The notes beneath the pieces were generated by a model. That model saw nothing but the letters and a program-made list of their open reading frames with translations. It did not search any database and was not told where the DNA came from. Position numbers and translations under genes: made by a program. This document shows, piece after piece, positions 21,481 through 32,822 of a stretch of DNA of 64,000 bases; position 1 is the stretch's first letter; each line of letters opens with the position of its first letter. The stretch is from Sorghum bicolor. Lineage: Eukaryota > Streptophyta > Magnoliopsida > Poales > Poaceae. The stretch covers positions 27,499,564-27,563,563 of the forward strand of contig NC_012879.2 of assembly GCF_000003195.3 (NCBI RefSeq), in the 5' to 3' direction.

Positions 21481-22377
21481 AGACACTTGAACGGCCTGGG
21501 GTTTAAGAAGGACGACCAGAAGAAAGAAAAGAGCGGCGACAAGGGGGATGACAAAGAAGACGAGGGTTTCCCAGCCGTCCATGACTGCTACATGATTTAC
21601 AGCGGACCCTCGACGCAGCTAACTGCAAGGCAGCGCAAGAGGGAGCGCCGTGAGGTCTTTGCAGCAAGGAAGGCGGTGCCCCAGTACCTCAACTGGTCGA
21701 ACACCCCCATCACCTTCAATCGAGACGACCATCCCGACAAGGTAGTCGACCCTAGCGTCTACCCACTCGTCGTCGACCCTATCATCGTCAACACTAGACT
21801 CTCGAAGGTGTTGATGGATGGCGGCAACAGCCTAAACATCATCTACCTCGAGACCCTCGATGTCCTCGGCATCGAAAGGACACAACTCCAACCAAGCGCG
21901 GGCGGTTTCCATGGTGTTGTACCAGGGAAAAAGGCGTTGCCGGTAGGTCGAATCGACCTACCGGTCTGTTTTGGCATGGCGGCCAACTTTAGGAAGGAGG
22001 TTCTCACCTTCGATGTGGTGGGATTTCGAGGCACGTACCACGCCATCATCGGGCGCCCGGGCTACGCAAAGTTCATGGCTATCCCCAACTACACTTACCT
22101 GAAACTGAAGATGGCCGAGCCCAAGGGGGTCATCACCGTCAGCTCCTCCTACGAGCATGCGTACGAGTGCGACATCGAGTGCGTCGAGTATGGAGAAGCC
22201 ATCGAGAACTCCACCAGCCTCGCTTCAAAGCTCGAGGCCATCGCTGCAGAAGCTCTAGAGCCCAAGCGTCACGCGGGCAGCTTTGAGCCGGCAGAAGGCA
22301 CCAAGAAGATCCCGCTCGACCCCAACGGCTCCGACGGCAAGGTGCTGACGATCAGCGCCGACCTCGACCCCAAATAG
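21472..22377 (+). CDS. Aspartic protease domain of G (Tat type)
   Basis: An open frame of 301 codons lies between gag and RT, in one piece. The retropepsin active-site loop is VLMDGGNSLNIIY (Asp at about residue 116), with the flap and C-terminal region FRGTYHAIIGRPGYAKF further on. Tat proteases use this DGG-like loop rather than DTG, so I do not read it as damage. The protease cleaves the Gag-Pol precursor. The frame ends in TAG at 22375-22377, where pol would normally continue, so one stop separates it from RT. Confidence 0.75.
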   Translation: MLKRHLNGLGFKKDDQKKEKSGDKGDDKEDEGFPAVHDCYMIYSGPSTQLTARQRKRERREVFAARKAVPQYLNWSNTPITFNRDDHPDKVVDPSVYPLVVDPIIVNTRLSKVLMDGGNSLNIIYLETLDVLGIERTQLQPSAGGFHGVVPGKKALPVGRIDLPVCFGMAANFRKEVLTFDVVGFRGTYHAIIGRPGYAKFMAIPNYTYLKLKMAEPKGVITVSSSYEHAYECDIECVEYGEAIENSTSLASKLEAIAAEALEPKRHAGSFEPAEGTKKIPLDPNGSDGKVLTISADLDPK

Positions 22378-23699
22378 GAAGTTGTGCTCGTCGACTTTCT
22401 CCGTGCAAATGCCGACATGTTTGCATGGAGTCCCTCAGACATGCCAGGCATACCGAGGGAAGTCGCCGAGCACTCCTTGGAAATTCGAGCCGGTTCCAAG
22501 CCAGTGAAGTAGCGGCTGCGTCGTTTCGACGAGGAGAAACGCAAGATCATTAGCGAGGAAATCCACAAGCTTTTGACGGCCAGATTCATCAATGAGGTTC
22601 ACCATCCCGACTGTTAGCAAACCCTTTACTAGTTAAGAAAAAGAATGGGAAGATGAGGATGTGTGTTGATTACACGAGTTTAAATAAAGCATGTCCAAAA
22701 GTTCCTTTCCCTTTACCACGCATCGATCAAATTGTTGACTCTACCACGGGATGTGAAACCTTTCTTTCCTTGATGCATATTCTGGTTACCACCAAATAAA
22801 AATGAAAGAGTCCGACCAGCTCACGACATCTTTCATTACGCCTTTTGGAATGTACTGTTATGTAACCATGCCGTTCGAGCTCCGAAACGCTGGAGCAACA
22901 TACCAGCGATGCATGCTCCACGTGTTTGGCAAGCATATAGGATCGACGGTCGAGCCATACGTCGATGACATTGTAGTCAAATCGAGGAAACGAGGCGACC
23001 TGATTCAGGACCTCGAGATCGCCTTCGGTTGTCTACGCGCCAACAAAATCAAGCTCGACCTCGAGAAGTGCGTCTTTGGCGTGCCTCGAGGCATGCTCTT
23101 AGGGTACATAGTCTCCCAACGTGGCATCGAGGCCAATCTCGAGAATGTCTCGGCCATTGCGAGAATGGGGCCGATTCGACACGTCAAGGGAGTACAAAAA
23201 GTCACAGGGTGCCTGGCGGCACTAAGCCGCTTTATCTTGAGGCTAGGAGAAAAGGCGTTGCCACTGTATCGGCTCTTGAAAAAAACTGAACATTTCTCGT
23301 GGACCCCTGAAGCCGAGGAGGCCCTAGATAGCCTGAAGAAAACGTTGACCTCCGCCCCAGTCCTAGTCCCACCTCAGCCCGCAGAACCTCTGCTTCTGCA
23401 CGTCGCTGCAACGACCCAGGTTGTCAGTGCGGCGGTGGTGGTCGAAAGACAGGAGGAAGGACATGCGCTGCCGGTCCAAAGGCCGGTCTACTTCATCAGC
23501 AAGGTGCTATCAGAAACCAAGGTACCGTACCCACAGATCTAGAAACTAATCTACGCAGTGATCCTCGCTCGACGCAAGTTGCAACACTACTTCCTCGGTC
23601 ACCCTATCACGGTGGTCTCGTCCTTCCCCTTGGGAGAGATCATCCGAAGTCGGGAGGCCACAGGCAGGATCGCCAAATGGTCAATCGAGCTCATGAGCA
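22378..23699 (+). pseudogene. Reverse transcriptase and degenerate RNase H of G
   Basis: RT starts with the region around FAWSPSDMPGIP. The catalytic YVDD is at 22958-22969 (EPYVDDIVVKSRK), and the thumb and connection follow (FSWTPEAEEALD). The first RNase H is the degenerate type seen in Tat elements. A block at 22614-22808 is AT-rich and out of frame with its surroundings, with frame breaks near 22614 and 22762. Stops at 22510-22512 and 23540-23542 add to the damage. Pol as a whole is inactive. Confidence 0.8.
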
Positions 23700-24370
23700 C
23701 CCCGCAAAGCCATCAAATCTCAAGCTCTGACGGACTTTGTCGCGGAGTGGACGGACTCCCAGCTCCCCCCGACTCAAGTTCAAGCGGAGCTGTGGACGAT
23801 GTACTTCAACGGATCTCTCATGAAGACGGGAGCTGGGCAGGTCTGCTGCTCATCTCACCCCTCGGCGTTCATATGAGGTATATCATCAGAATACATTTCG
23901 CCGCATCTAACAACGTCGCGGAATACGAGGCCCTTGTAAACGGGCTGAGGATCGCCATCGAGCTAGGAGTTCGGTGCCTCGACGTTCGAGGCAACTCTTA
24001 GCTTGTCATCGACCAAGTAATGAAGGCCTCGAGCTGCCACGATCCAAAAATGGAGGCATACTGCAAGGAGGTACATCAACTCGAGGATAAATTCCACGGC
24101 CTCGAGCTTGTCCACATCGCCAGATGCTACAACGAGGCGGCCGACGAACTTGCCAAGATCGCGTCAACTCGTGGCACGGTCCCGCCCGACGCATTCTCGA
24201 GAGATCTGCACGAGCCATCCGTCGACTTGAGCTCAGGGGCTGACATCGAAACCGCCGCCCCTCATCCAGCCGATGCTATCGAAGCCCTAATAGCGGCAGC
24301 AGAAGTAATGAAGTGGAACAGTGTCTCGGTCGACCGTTCGACTGGCGCACGCCGTTTCTCGATTGCCTGA
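23700..24370 (+). pseudogene. Archaeal-type RNase H of G, active-site residues lost
   Basis: A second RNase H, characteristic of the Tat lineage, is recognisable by NNVAEYEALVNGLRIA and CYNEAADELAKIAS. Two expected catalytic Asp positions read Asn (YFNGS and RGNS, both explained by G-to-A changes), and a TAG follows at 23999-24001. A frame change near 23700 separates it from the first RNase H. It would have degraded the RNA strand of the hybrid. Confidence 0.7.
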
Positions 24371-25583
24371 TTCGATGCGAGCTACCGGAAGATCGATCCG
24401 AGGCTCGCCATATCGCTCGACGTGCCAAATCATACGTAATCTACGGCGAAAGCAATGAACTATATCGACGAAGCCTGACCGGGATCTTGCAGCGCTGCAT
24501 CACCATTGAAGAAGGTCGAAAGCTCCTTGAGGATCTACACGTGAGAGCTTGCGGCAACCACGGTGCTCCACAGACCCTCGTAAGTAACGCTTTCTGACAA
24601 GGCTTCTACTAGCCAACGGCCGTAGCTGACGCCATAGAGCTCGTGCGCTCGTGCCACGGGTGCCAATTCTATGCCAAGCAGACCCATCTTCCCGCTCATG
24701 CTCTCTAGATGATCCCCATCACGTGGCTGTTTGCGGTATGGGGTCTCGACCTCGTAGGCCCTCTACAAAAAGCGGTAGGAGGGTACACACATTTGCTGGT
24801 GGCCATCGACAAATTCTCCAAATGGATTGAGGCTTGACCCATCATGAACATCCGCTCTGAGCACGCCGTCCTCTTCTTCACCGGCATCATCCACCGGTTT
24901 GGGATACCCAACGTCATTATCACCGACAACGGCACCCAGTTCACCGGCAAAAAGTTCTTGGACTTCTGTGACGGCATAACATCCGTGTGAACTGGTCTGC
25001 AGTAGCTCACCCTCGAACTAACGGCCAGGTCGAGCATGCCAACGGCATGATATTGCAAGGGCTCAAGCCAAGAATCTACAACCGGTTGAAGAAATTCGGC
25101 AAGAAATGAGTCGAAGAGCTCTCTTTGGTTCCATGGAGTTTAAGGACGATGCCTAGCAGGGCCACAAAATATATCCCATTCTTCATGGTCTACGGCTCCG
25201 AGGCTGTGCTTCCAACAGACCTAGAGTATGGGTCACCCCGACTCAAGGCCTACAATGAGCGGACGAACAAGGAGACTCGAGAGAACGCGGTCCACCAGCT
25301 CGAGGAAGCTCGAGACATGGCCATCCTCAACTCCACCAGGTACCAGCAGAAGCTTCGACGCTATCACGACAAGCATGTGCGCAAAAGGGATCTAAACATG
25401 GGCGACCTCATCCTACGGTGGCGGCAAAGTAACCAAGGACGCCACAAGTTGACTCCACCATGGGAAGGCCCATACGTGGTGGCCGAGGTCCTGAAGCCAG
25501 GGACATACAAGCTCGCGGATGAAAAAGGGGCGGTCTTCACCAACGCGTGGAACATCGAACAGCTACGTCGATTCTACCCCTAG
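24371..25583 (+). pseudogene. Integrase of G (Tat type, no chromodomain)
   Basis: The zinc-binding domain ends at CHGCQFYAKQTH. The core is readable as WGLDLVGPLQKA, FSKWIEA and ITDNGTQFTGKKF, with the first two catalytic Asp residues present. A frame change near 24970 damages the region of the third acidic residue. The C-terminal domain is open from 25125 to the TAG at 25581-25583 (YGSEAVLPTDLEYGSPR, TPPWEGPYVVAEV, NAWNIEQLRRFYP). Stops at 24595 and 24836 and others make it inactive. Confidence 0.8.
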
Positions 25584-26123
25584 AGTTTCGATGTTTTTTG
25601 TTCCCATGTACATTCTATACCAAGATCCCAAGAATGAATGCATAAATAAACGAGATCCTTTCCTCAAGTAATTTACTTTTTTACTGGTCAAGGTCTCGAC
25701 ATTAGAAGGGAGTACCAACAATGACCCATCATAGTCAATACTCCCTCGGGGGCTAGCAAGGGGACCCCCCCCCAAGTTCCTAAAATCCGAACGATTTTTT
25801 CTTTCCTATAAGTAAACCCCGCACGGTCGAGTAGTAGAGGCACCTCGAGCCCCTTAAGGGCCATGAGATGACGAGTGTAAGAACCCCTATGCCCTCGGGC
25901 TATGGTAACTCTACTCGCTCACTCACCCTCGAGGCAATCAAGGTCGCCTTAAACAAAAGACCAAGTGAGGAATGCTAACGTAGGCAGAAAAGGAAACAAA
26001 AGGAATCTCAAGCAAAAAAATAAGCAAATATTGACAAATCTTATAAACCAGTTAAAGACATAGTGTTTACATAAGACAAATACTTTACAATGGACCTCGA
26101 CGCCTAGAACAGGCTCGCAGGCC
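25584..26123 (+). other. 3' UTR of G between integrase and antisense gene
   Basis: No gene is visible. CTCGGGGGCTAGCAAGGGG near 25746-25764 is purine-rich and resembles Tat polypurine sequences, but no LTR follows. Confidence 0.5.
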
Positions 26124-26380
26124 TCAGTCCGTGTCTCGGCCCTCACCACCATCGTCCGCGCCAAGGCTAGTCTCAGGAGGAAGCACTTCTGGCTCAAACA
26201 GCTTCGCCAGCCTTTCCCCAGGGACCTCCACGTCGTCGATTAAGGCATGGAGCCTCTCCTCATTCTCGGCGTCGGTCTTGGAAATATCAGTGACGAAGCC
26301 ATGGTACACCACCTCCATATCGTATGAAAAGCCCGAGCAGACAATCGCCATTGCTCGCTTCACCCCAGTATGAAGGGCGT
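26124..26380 (-). pseudogene. Antisense gene of G, C-terminal exon part 3
   Basis: On the minus strand this encodes the end of the protein (KRAMAIVCSGFSYDMEVVYH ... DDGGEGRDTD, stop at 26124). It is separated from the preceding codons at 30679-30731 by solo LTR E1. The frame is continuous across E1 when one GGCGT copy is discounted. The acidic tail is unremarkable and the function unknown. Confidence 0.7.
26376..26380. other. Target site duplication of E1, left copy
   Basis: GGCGT directly before TGTGGCAGAACC. The identical copy is at 30679-30683. Confidence 0.85.
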
Positions 26381-29005
26381 TGTGGCAGAACCTCCTAAGT
26401 GTTTGGGCCCACCGACACCTGTCATTGTCCTAAGGACCTCTGACGGTGATGCCGGGAGTCCTCCCACTTTAGAAGTCCGATGAGCATTGCTGGGCGCTCA
26501 TACCACTGCTACCTGTGGCGTACCAAGCTGGCTCGTCCTGACCCCTGGTAATGGTCAAACAACGAGAACTGTTTCTTCTCGCCCTTACAGGGTAGCAAGT
26601 GGCCACTTTAACACCAGGATCATCCGTTGCGAAGGTAAAGCAGTAACTCAACAATACAAGACCAAAATAATATTTCAGAGTGAAACAGCGGAAGTATTAC
26701 ATAACTTATTTTACAAAAGAAGTTCTTCCAGATAGTAGAGTGTTATTACAAGCCTGGTCCAGCGGAGCAACTGAAACTTTAGTACAGACAGAACAAATTT
26801 ACAGACCCTGCCCATGGGTCACGCTCACTCTTCTTCGTCGTCAACCTCGACGACGGTCACACAACAGGGTCCGAAACAAGTCGGCTCCTGAGCTTCACCT
26901 GCAACAGGGGTATTGAACCCTGAGTACGGGAGTACTCAACAAGACTTATCCGACGGAAAGAGGGGAGAATTTAGGGATGCAGGCTTAGGGTAGACAAGGG
27001 GTGGCTGAGCAAGGAGCCAAAGTGTTTTGCGGAAAAGCTTACTAGTAGTGCATCCTTATTTTCAAGTTTTACCCTGAATTCCTCCCTCGCGGAGGCAGAA
27101 GAATTCGAGGATAGTCTAACTAGTTGTTCCCCACAGACGAATCCGTGAGTTCCTAGTCCTATCATTAAGTATTATTTATCGATGGTCATAGCTTCATGTC
27201 GCTAAGAGTCCGGGAATTGGGATCCGAACCTCATGAGACATTTTCCCCTTTCTCAGTTTATCACTTAGTTGCATATTTAACTACGATGAGGGTCGAAGGA
27301 ATTGAGTCTCCCAATCGGGGAGCAACGACGATTCGAATCGCTTAGCAATCCAGCTGGAGTTCCTAACCACCCGACATATGTAGAACTAAATCTTGCATAT
27401 GTCAACCCAAATCAAGCTCTCCCCAAATTTGACCAGGTTCGCGGCACCCGAGAGCACAGTACTCCACCATCCTACAGCCGATCTAGATGTTTTCCGGTCA
27501 TCTCAGATCCGTAAGGTGGGTACACACTACTCTCGCCATCTTTCCACTCCCAGTGCGCGAGTAGCTGTTCGCGTCGAGGGATCACAAGACTGGGCTTACC
27601 GTAGGCAAGTGGCTAGTACTATAAATTCTCAACCCAGCAGGCCATCAACGGACCGGTCCTTAACCGACACAGTTGGAGACACTACTTTAAGACTCCATTC
27701 TTAAAGCAAGTCCACCGACCGGTCTCAAGTTGAAATATCATTGGCCATAAGTGTATCCCACAACAACCCTTCAAACTTTCTTGTTTGAAAACCTATCTAG
27801 TAGCAGGGCTAAGCATCGCTACGCAGTTTTAAATTAAAACAGGTGTCAAGGACAGGATATAGATATCAAGGTAGTAAATGCAGCAAGTAGGTTAACCCAA
27901 TTCTCAACTACTTAATGCAGCATTTTCAATTCATAAGTGATAAAAGATTTAAAACACCCAAGGAGGGGTTAATGCATCCGGGGCTTGCCTTGGTTGCAGG
28001 GCAGAGAGGGACCCTCGGAGACTTCCCAAGTCTCGGATCCGACTTCCTCGAACGGAGCACCGACCTCAGGGTTCGGTTCAACGGGCGCTCCTTCGGTCAC
28101 GGACACTATACGCAAAATCATGAATGCTTATGATATGCGTATGGCAATTATGCAAGATGGACCGAATTAAGTACGATTTGCTTATTTAATGCAATACAGA
28201 ATTGTCACTAAATAAAGTTGTTTAATAACTTAATAATTTTTACCCAAGAGGTTTCATCTGTAAACTAAGACTATACTTAATTCATAATTATCTTACATTA
28301 GGTAATTATTAAACCTATTTACCTTAATTAATTCTTAATTAATTACTAATGACAGTAATTAAGCATTAAGGCTAAATAATAATTAAATGCCAAGGGTCAT
28401 TAGGGTTAATGACCTCAGGTCATCACATAATCCAAAATCACTCAACCCTAATTATGAAGATTTAATTAATTATTATTTAATGGTTTTGGAATTATTACTT
28501 AAGTACTAAATAAGGGTTTATTAGTATTCTAATCAAACATTATCCAAATGTCATCAAATTTTGTGTGGAGCCAGGGAATAATATTCAGAGGCTCCCCACA
28601 ATTTTTGGTGATTTTTGGACATATAAATAAATTATTAAAATTCCTAGAAGTTTTATTCATTAATTAAAAGAGCAAATTTTTACAAACATGCAAACTACCA
28701 GAAAACAGAATCCACTATTTTTCTTGTGTTCTACCCACCTTATGGAACCTATACAAAAACTTTCATCATTTTTGGATTAGCACCTGATTTATTACACAAT
28801 TTCAAACATCAAGTAATTTTAATCAAAAAGGAAAAAGAAAAGCAACACTGTGCGCAGGCGGCCCACGGGGGCACGGCCCAAGTCGGCCTGGGAGCGATCT
28901 CCCGCGCGGACTGCGCGCGCCGCGGCCCACAACCGCGCTGCGCAGGCGGCCCACTGGTTCGGCCCACACCCGCGCCGCGCGCGTCGCCCCTCCTCTCACG
29001 TGGAC

Positions 29006-29032
29006 ACTGACGAGCGGGCCCCGCTCGTCAGT
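29006..29032. repeat. 27-nt palindrome in the GC island of E1
   Basis: The arms ACTGACGAGCGGG (29006-29018) and CCCGCTCGTCAGT (29020-29032) are perfectly complementary around one C. Related palindromes occur in E2, F and H. Confidence 0.8.
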
Positions 29033-30170
29033 TCCATCTCCCTCGCGCCCGGCGGCCTTGCCGCGCTCCCGGTCGCCGCTGGCGAGGTTCAAGCCCCACA
29101 CCAGGGTGCGCATCAGTTGCGCTTCGACCTTGCGACCCCATAGGTACAACTCGAGGACACTCTACCGTTCTCCTCCTTCCTCGGCCACGCGAATGGCGGG
29201 CGGCCACCCTGGCCGGCCGTAGACCGGTCCTCGGGGCTTGGTAGAGCACAAACCAACAGGTTCGGGAGGGCCAGGAAGGGATGGGGATCATGGTGCTCAC
29301 ACCACCACGGCGGAAGACACAACCGAGAAGCTTGGCGACGGTGGCCGTGCAGTCGGGCGGCGCCCCGGCTCCGGTGAGGTCGTCTCGGTGGCCCTGTTCA
29401 CGTCCAAGGAGGGAAAACGAGCGCATGAGCACCGGGGAAACAAGAAGAGCTCGAAACGACCGCCTTCAAGGCGTGGTACCGACTGGAGCAGCGTGTCCAC
29501 GTGAAGGATCCCTCGGCGGCGACCCTGGCCGGAGTTGGAGAAGAGCGGCTCGGGAAAGGGCTCTGGTGGGTTAGCGCTTGCGCTTGGGGGCGCAATCGGT
29601 GGCTGGGCTCAAGGCGGAGTTGCTGGGGTGCTCACTTCGCGTGGAAAGGCAACGAGGAGGACGAATTTTGGCGGCGGATGGTGGTGGTCGGCGGCGAGGT
29701 TCAAAGGAAGGAAAAGAAACACTCCGGCCGTCCGAGGTCTTATCCAAGCGGCAGAGCAGGGGATGTGGATGAGGCCGTCCGCGCGAAGCACAGCAGCAAG
29801 CAGCTGCGTGGCCAGCTGCGTGGCGTCGCGCGCGGAGGCGGCGCCTGCCCGCCCTGCAACCGGGGTGGACGAGCTCGTGATCCCCTGGATCACTGTAGCT
29901 CCCCCTTATCTCCTCTCTTTTGTCCCCTTGCGAAAATCAGCCAAACTTTGAACTAAACTCCAAATTCCACCAAAACAAAAATTGTGCCAAATTTTATAAG
30001 CTACAAAACCTATTTAAGAGTCCAGAACTAATTTTGAGTGTAACAGGGTGAATTTGACCAAACAGTTTGAAAATCAAACTCAAATCAAAGAAATTCCAAA
30101 TTTTTGAATTGGGGCAAAACAGAATTTCCAAAATTACTTTTGATTTTGTATAATAACTTGAAAAACTCCC

Positions 30171-30379
30171 AACATGAAAGTTGCTCAACTTTTTGTGCTC
30201 TACAACTTTCATGTTGACCATTTTTCAAAATTCCAAATGGATTTTGAATTGGCGGTTTAAGTTGGAAAAGGGGACACTTTCTGGAAATCTGTATTTTCAA
30301 AATTACTTTGAATTTTGTATTGAAACTTCAAAAACTCAAAACACCAAAGTTGTACATCTTGCCAAGATTCACAACTTTG
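30171..30379. repeat. Two AAAGTTG inverted repeats near the LTR start of E1
   Basis: AACATGAAAGTTG (30171-30183) pairs with CAACTTTCATGTT (30203-30215). CAAAGTTGT (30345-30353) pairs with ACAACTTTG (30371-30379). Element H has CAAAGTTG (53013-53020) with CAACTTTG (53040-53047) in the same part of its LTR. Confidence 0.65.
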
Positions 30380-30678
30380 CTTTTGAACTCAACCTCAAAT
30401 TTTGCTTAGTTTTTAAATTAAACAAAAAGGGGCAAATCTAGGATCCAGAAATCAGGGTTTTCCCCCCCTTAGCTCTTCGGAAATCTTTCACCCTAGGGTT
30501 TTAGCATCCAACACAAGCATCCAAACACAATGTAAGCACAATTTAATTCCCTAAGCACAAGCACTCAAAGTAAACTTATTTTAAATTGATGCATACTAAT
30601 GTGCTTTAACAATTATGATTTGCAATGCTCATGATGACATGATCCGTTTTTAGTAACCGTAACATCAGGGATGTTACA

Positions 30679-30683
30679 GGCGT
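30679..30683. other. Target site duplication of E1, right copy
   Basis: GGCGT, identical to 26376-26380. Confidence 0.85.
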
Positions 30684-30726
30684 CCCGCACCCGATCCCTC
30701 AGCGTGGCGCCTAAGTAACACAGCTG

Positions 30727-30731
30727 ATCGA
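30727..30731. other. Target site duplication of B2, left copy
   Basis: ATCGA here and ATTGA at 40148-40152. The one difference is a CpG-to-TpG transition, the expected decay of a methylated site. Confidence 0.7.
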
Positions 30732-32244
30732 TGTTGACACTAGCTAACACCACTTAGATACTAGGTTGTCATCCCTAGCATGGCGCCAGAGTGTACAAAG
30801 GTATTTATAAATGTAAAGGCTCTTTAGAAAATAATCTATTCTATCGCAAGCGCACAGATAAAACACCTCATTGTAGCATTTCACCAGGATAAGTATTCCA
30901 GGTATCGTTATTTATAATTTTGCTCTAGGGATCTAAAGAAGATGGAATTAAATCAAGGGACAAAATCTATCAAGGCATAGACTAGAGATAAACTTGCAAG
31001 AACATGATTACTAATGAGAAACTCGTCACACAGTCACTTACTTTAGCAGGGGGTAAACCATAAAGATAATGATAATAAAGTATAAGTTCATGGGTAGATA
31101 ACACAGCGATTAGAAAATAGACTACTCCTCATATATGTAGGTGATGTCGGATTAGCTAGAGAATGGATTCTAAGTTATCTACTAACTACTAAGTCATAAT
31201 CTACTCTAGTTATCTACAAGATCATATATAGCATAAAAGACTCTTCATTCATGTATAAGGAACATTGATAAAGTAAATCAGAGCATCGCATGACTTACTC
31301 CACAATACCGGTTCTGCCTGTCCTATCAACGGAGGGTGGACTATATAAGAATCAACGAAGTTGTCACTATCGCGAACTACCACACGACCCGGCCAATAGG
31401 ATACTTTTGCAGATAAATAACATCTAAGCACCACGCTCACATGTGATCTATCACCTAACTCCCTCGCGACAAGAGCTAAGCGCTTTGCAAACTTATACAT
31501 AAACTCATTATCAATTAGAACTATATCAAATACAGAACTAGAGCAAACTAAGAATATAATAATTAAAGACATAATGCAATTAGAACAAAGAATTAGAGAA
31601 AGATATGAATAATACCAATCTTTATTACCGAAGATCCGAATCCAGAGCGTAGTGCTCTACTTCTCTAATTGCTATCTAATCAACCTCTAAACTTGAAGGA
31701 TTAGGGAGTAGCTAATTCTAATTCTCTGTGGGAGAGAGATCTAAACCCTAACTTTGATGGCTACCTCTGAATAATGATTTCTCCTCCTCTCCTCCAGGGG
31801 CCAGGGGGTCTGGTTTTATAGTCCCCTCAAGTGAACGTGAGCCATTGGATCAAACCGACATAGATTGTATGGTTTAGATTGATCCTTTAGGTCGGTGGAG
31901 AGTTGTCCCGAGAGAGAGAGTCCTGATCCAACTCCTGGCCAGGGCGGGCGCCCAAGGGGGGTGGGCGGCCGCCCAGCTCCCAAGCCCGAATCGCGTCCCG
32001 TTCGTTCCCGTGGCTTCTGGATCCTTCTAGATCAAGGAAAATTGCACGGCACGTAATTATCTCGTTGTAAACATGACATGTGGGCCTTCTCTCCCTATTT
32101 TCTGATAAACCCCTGCAGAAATAGATAAACACCAAAGCTCGTGGAATTCTGTCAGATAAAACCCTAATTCTAGATGTTTGTTTCATATTGATCCTTTTTC
32201 ATGTTTATTTGATTATTAATTTTAGTACTTAAGGACCGTCAACA
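30732..32244 (-). repeat. 3' LTR of B2
   Basis: 1513 bp, TGTTGACACTAGC to GGACCGTCAACA on the plus strand. It has a minus-strand TATA box (TATAAAA at 31814-31820) and the GC box GGGCGGGCGCCC at 31942-31953. It pairs with 38635-40147. Confidence 0.95.
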
Positions 32245-32258
32245 AACTCCCCCAAGCT
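32245..32258 (-). other. 3' polypurine tract of B2
   Basis: The minus strand reads AGCTTGGGGGAGTT, directly before the LTR. The identical 14-mer is repeated at 33768-33781, and 11 bases of it at 36389-36399. Confidence 0.8.
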
Positions 32259-32822
32259 TACCCTTTGCTCGTCCCTGAGCAAACAGCTAAACTCAGACGG
32301 ATCAGGAGTTGCTTCGATGTTTTCTTTCCTGACAGGCACACATGCTTTTACATAAAAATTCTTCCAGCTTATAGTGAAGTGTTATGGAGTTTAGTACCTG
32401 CACTTAAATCTTAAGTGAGTGAAAGACAAAATAGTTAAGTCAAGCACTATTCCTCCTGTTTATTCTTCACCTTTGTTCTAGAGTTTTTCATAAGTTTTCA
32501 AAATAAAACTCAGAGTTCCCAGCATTGATTCTCTCAAGTCTCTCTATATGTGGTATTTGTGGATCCTTACCATAATGTCACTTTCCTATAGCTAATGGAA
32601 TATTTAAGTGGAGCTCATAGGAGTGGAAAACAGCTCATACATATGTTGTCTAATCGAGCCATGGATCCAAAGGAACTCAGCATATAATTAAATCAAGATG
32701 TGCATGTGTGATGGAGTAAATGATAGTGATGGTGAAAATGCATAAGTGATAATAAAACTTAGTTCTCATTGCTCCTCATATTGCTATCTCTCCTCTTCTT
32801 TTTGATCTTTGCTTTGGGAGAA

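Larger units (their letters stand above)
26381..30678 (-). mobile_element. E1: 4.3 kb Tekay-type solo LTR, minus strand
   Basis: The plus strand begins TGTGGCAGAACC and ends TGATGTTACA. The minus strand therefore begins TGTAACATCCC, the Tekay LTR start, and ends CTGCCACA. A 5-bp duplication (GGCGT) flanks it and there is no internal region, so it arose by LTR-LTR recombination. Its first 2.9 kb (plus order) is repeated in E2 (42983-45855). The GC-rich island at about 28851-29905 has open frames on all strands but no recognisable protein. Confidence 0.85.
30679..30731 (-). pseudogene. Antisense gene of G, part 2 (stranded between E1 and B2)
   Basis: These 53 bases encode DQLCYLGATLRDRVRDA on the minus strand, in frame with 26380 downstream and with the 40148 side upstream. 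They are a fragment of the G antisense gene isolated by two separate insertions. Confidence 0.75.

Noticed and set aside
21472..22377. DGG in the protease loop of G as an inactivating mutation
   Set aside because: Tat-lineage proteases typically have this variant of the active-site loop, so it is not evidence of damage.
28823..29956. GC-rich block with several 90-150 codon frames that could suggest a host gene
   Set aside because: It is inside solo LTR E1, its counterpart in E2 does not keep the frames, and no known motif is present.
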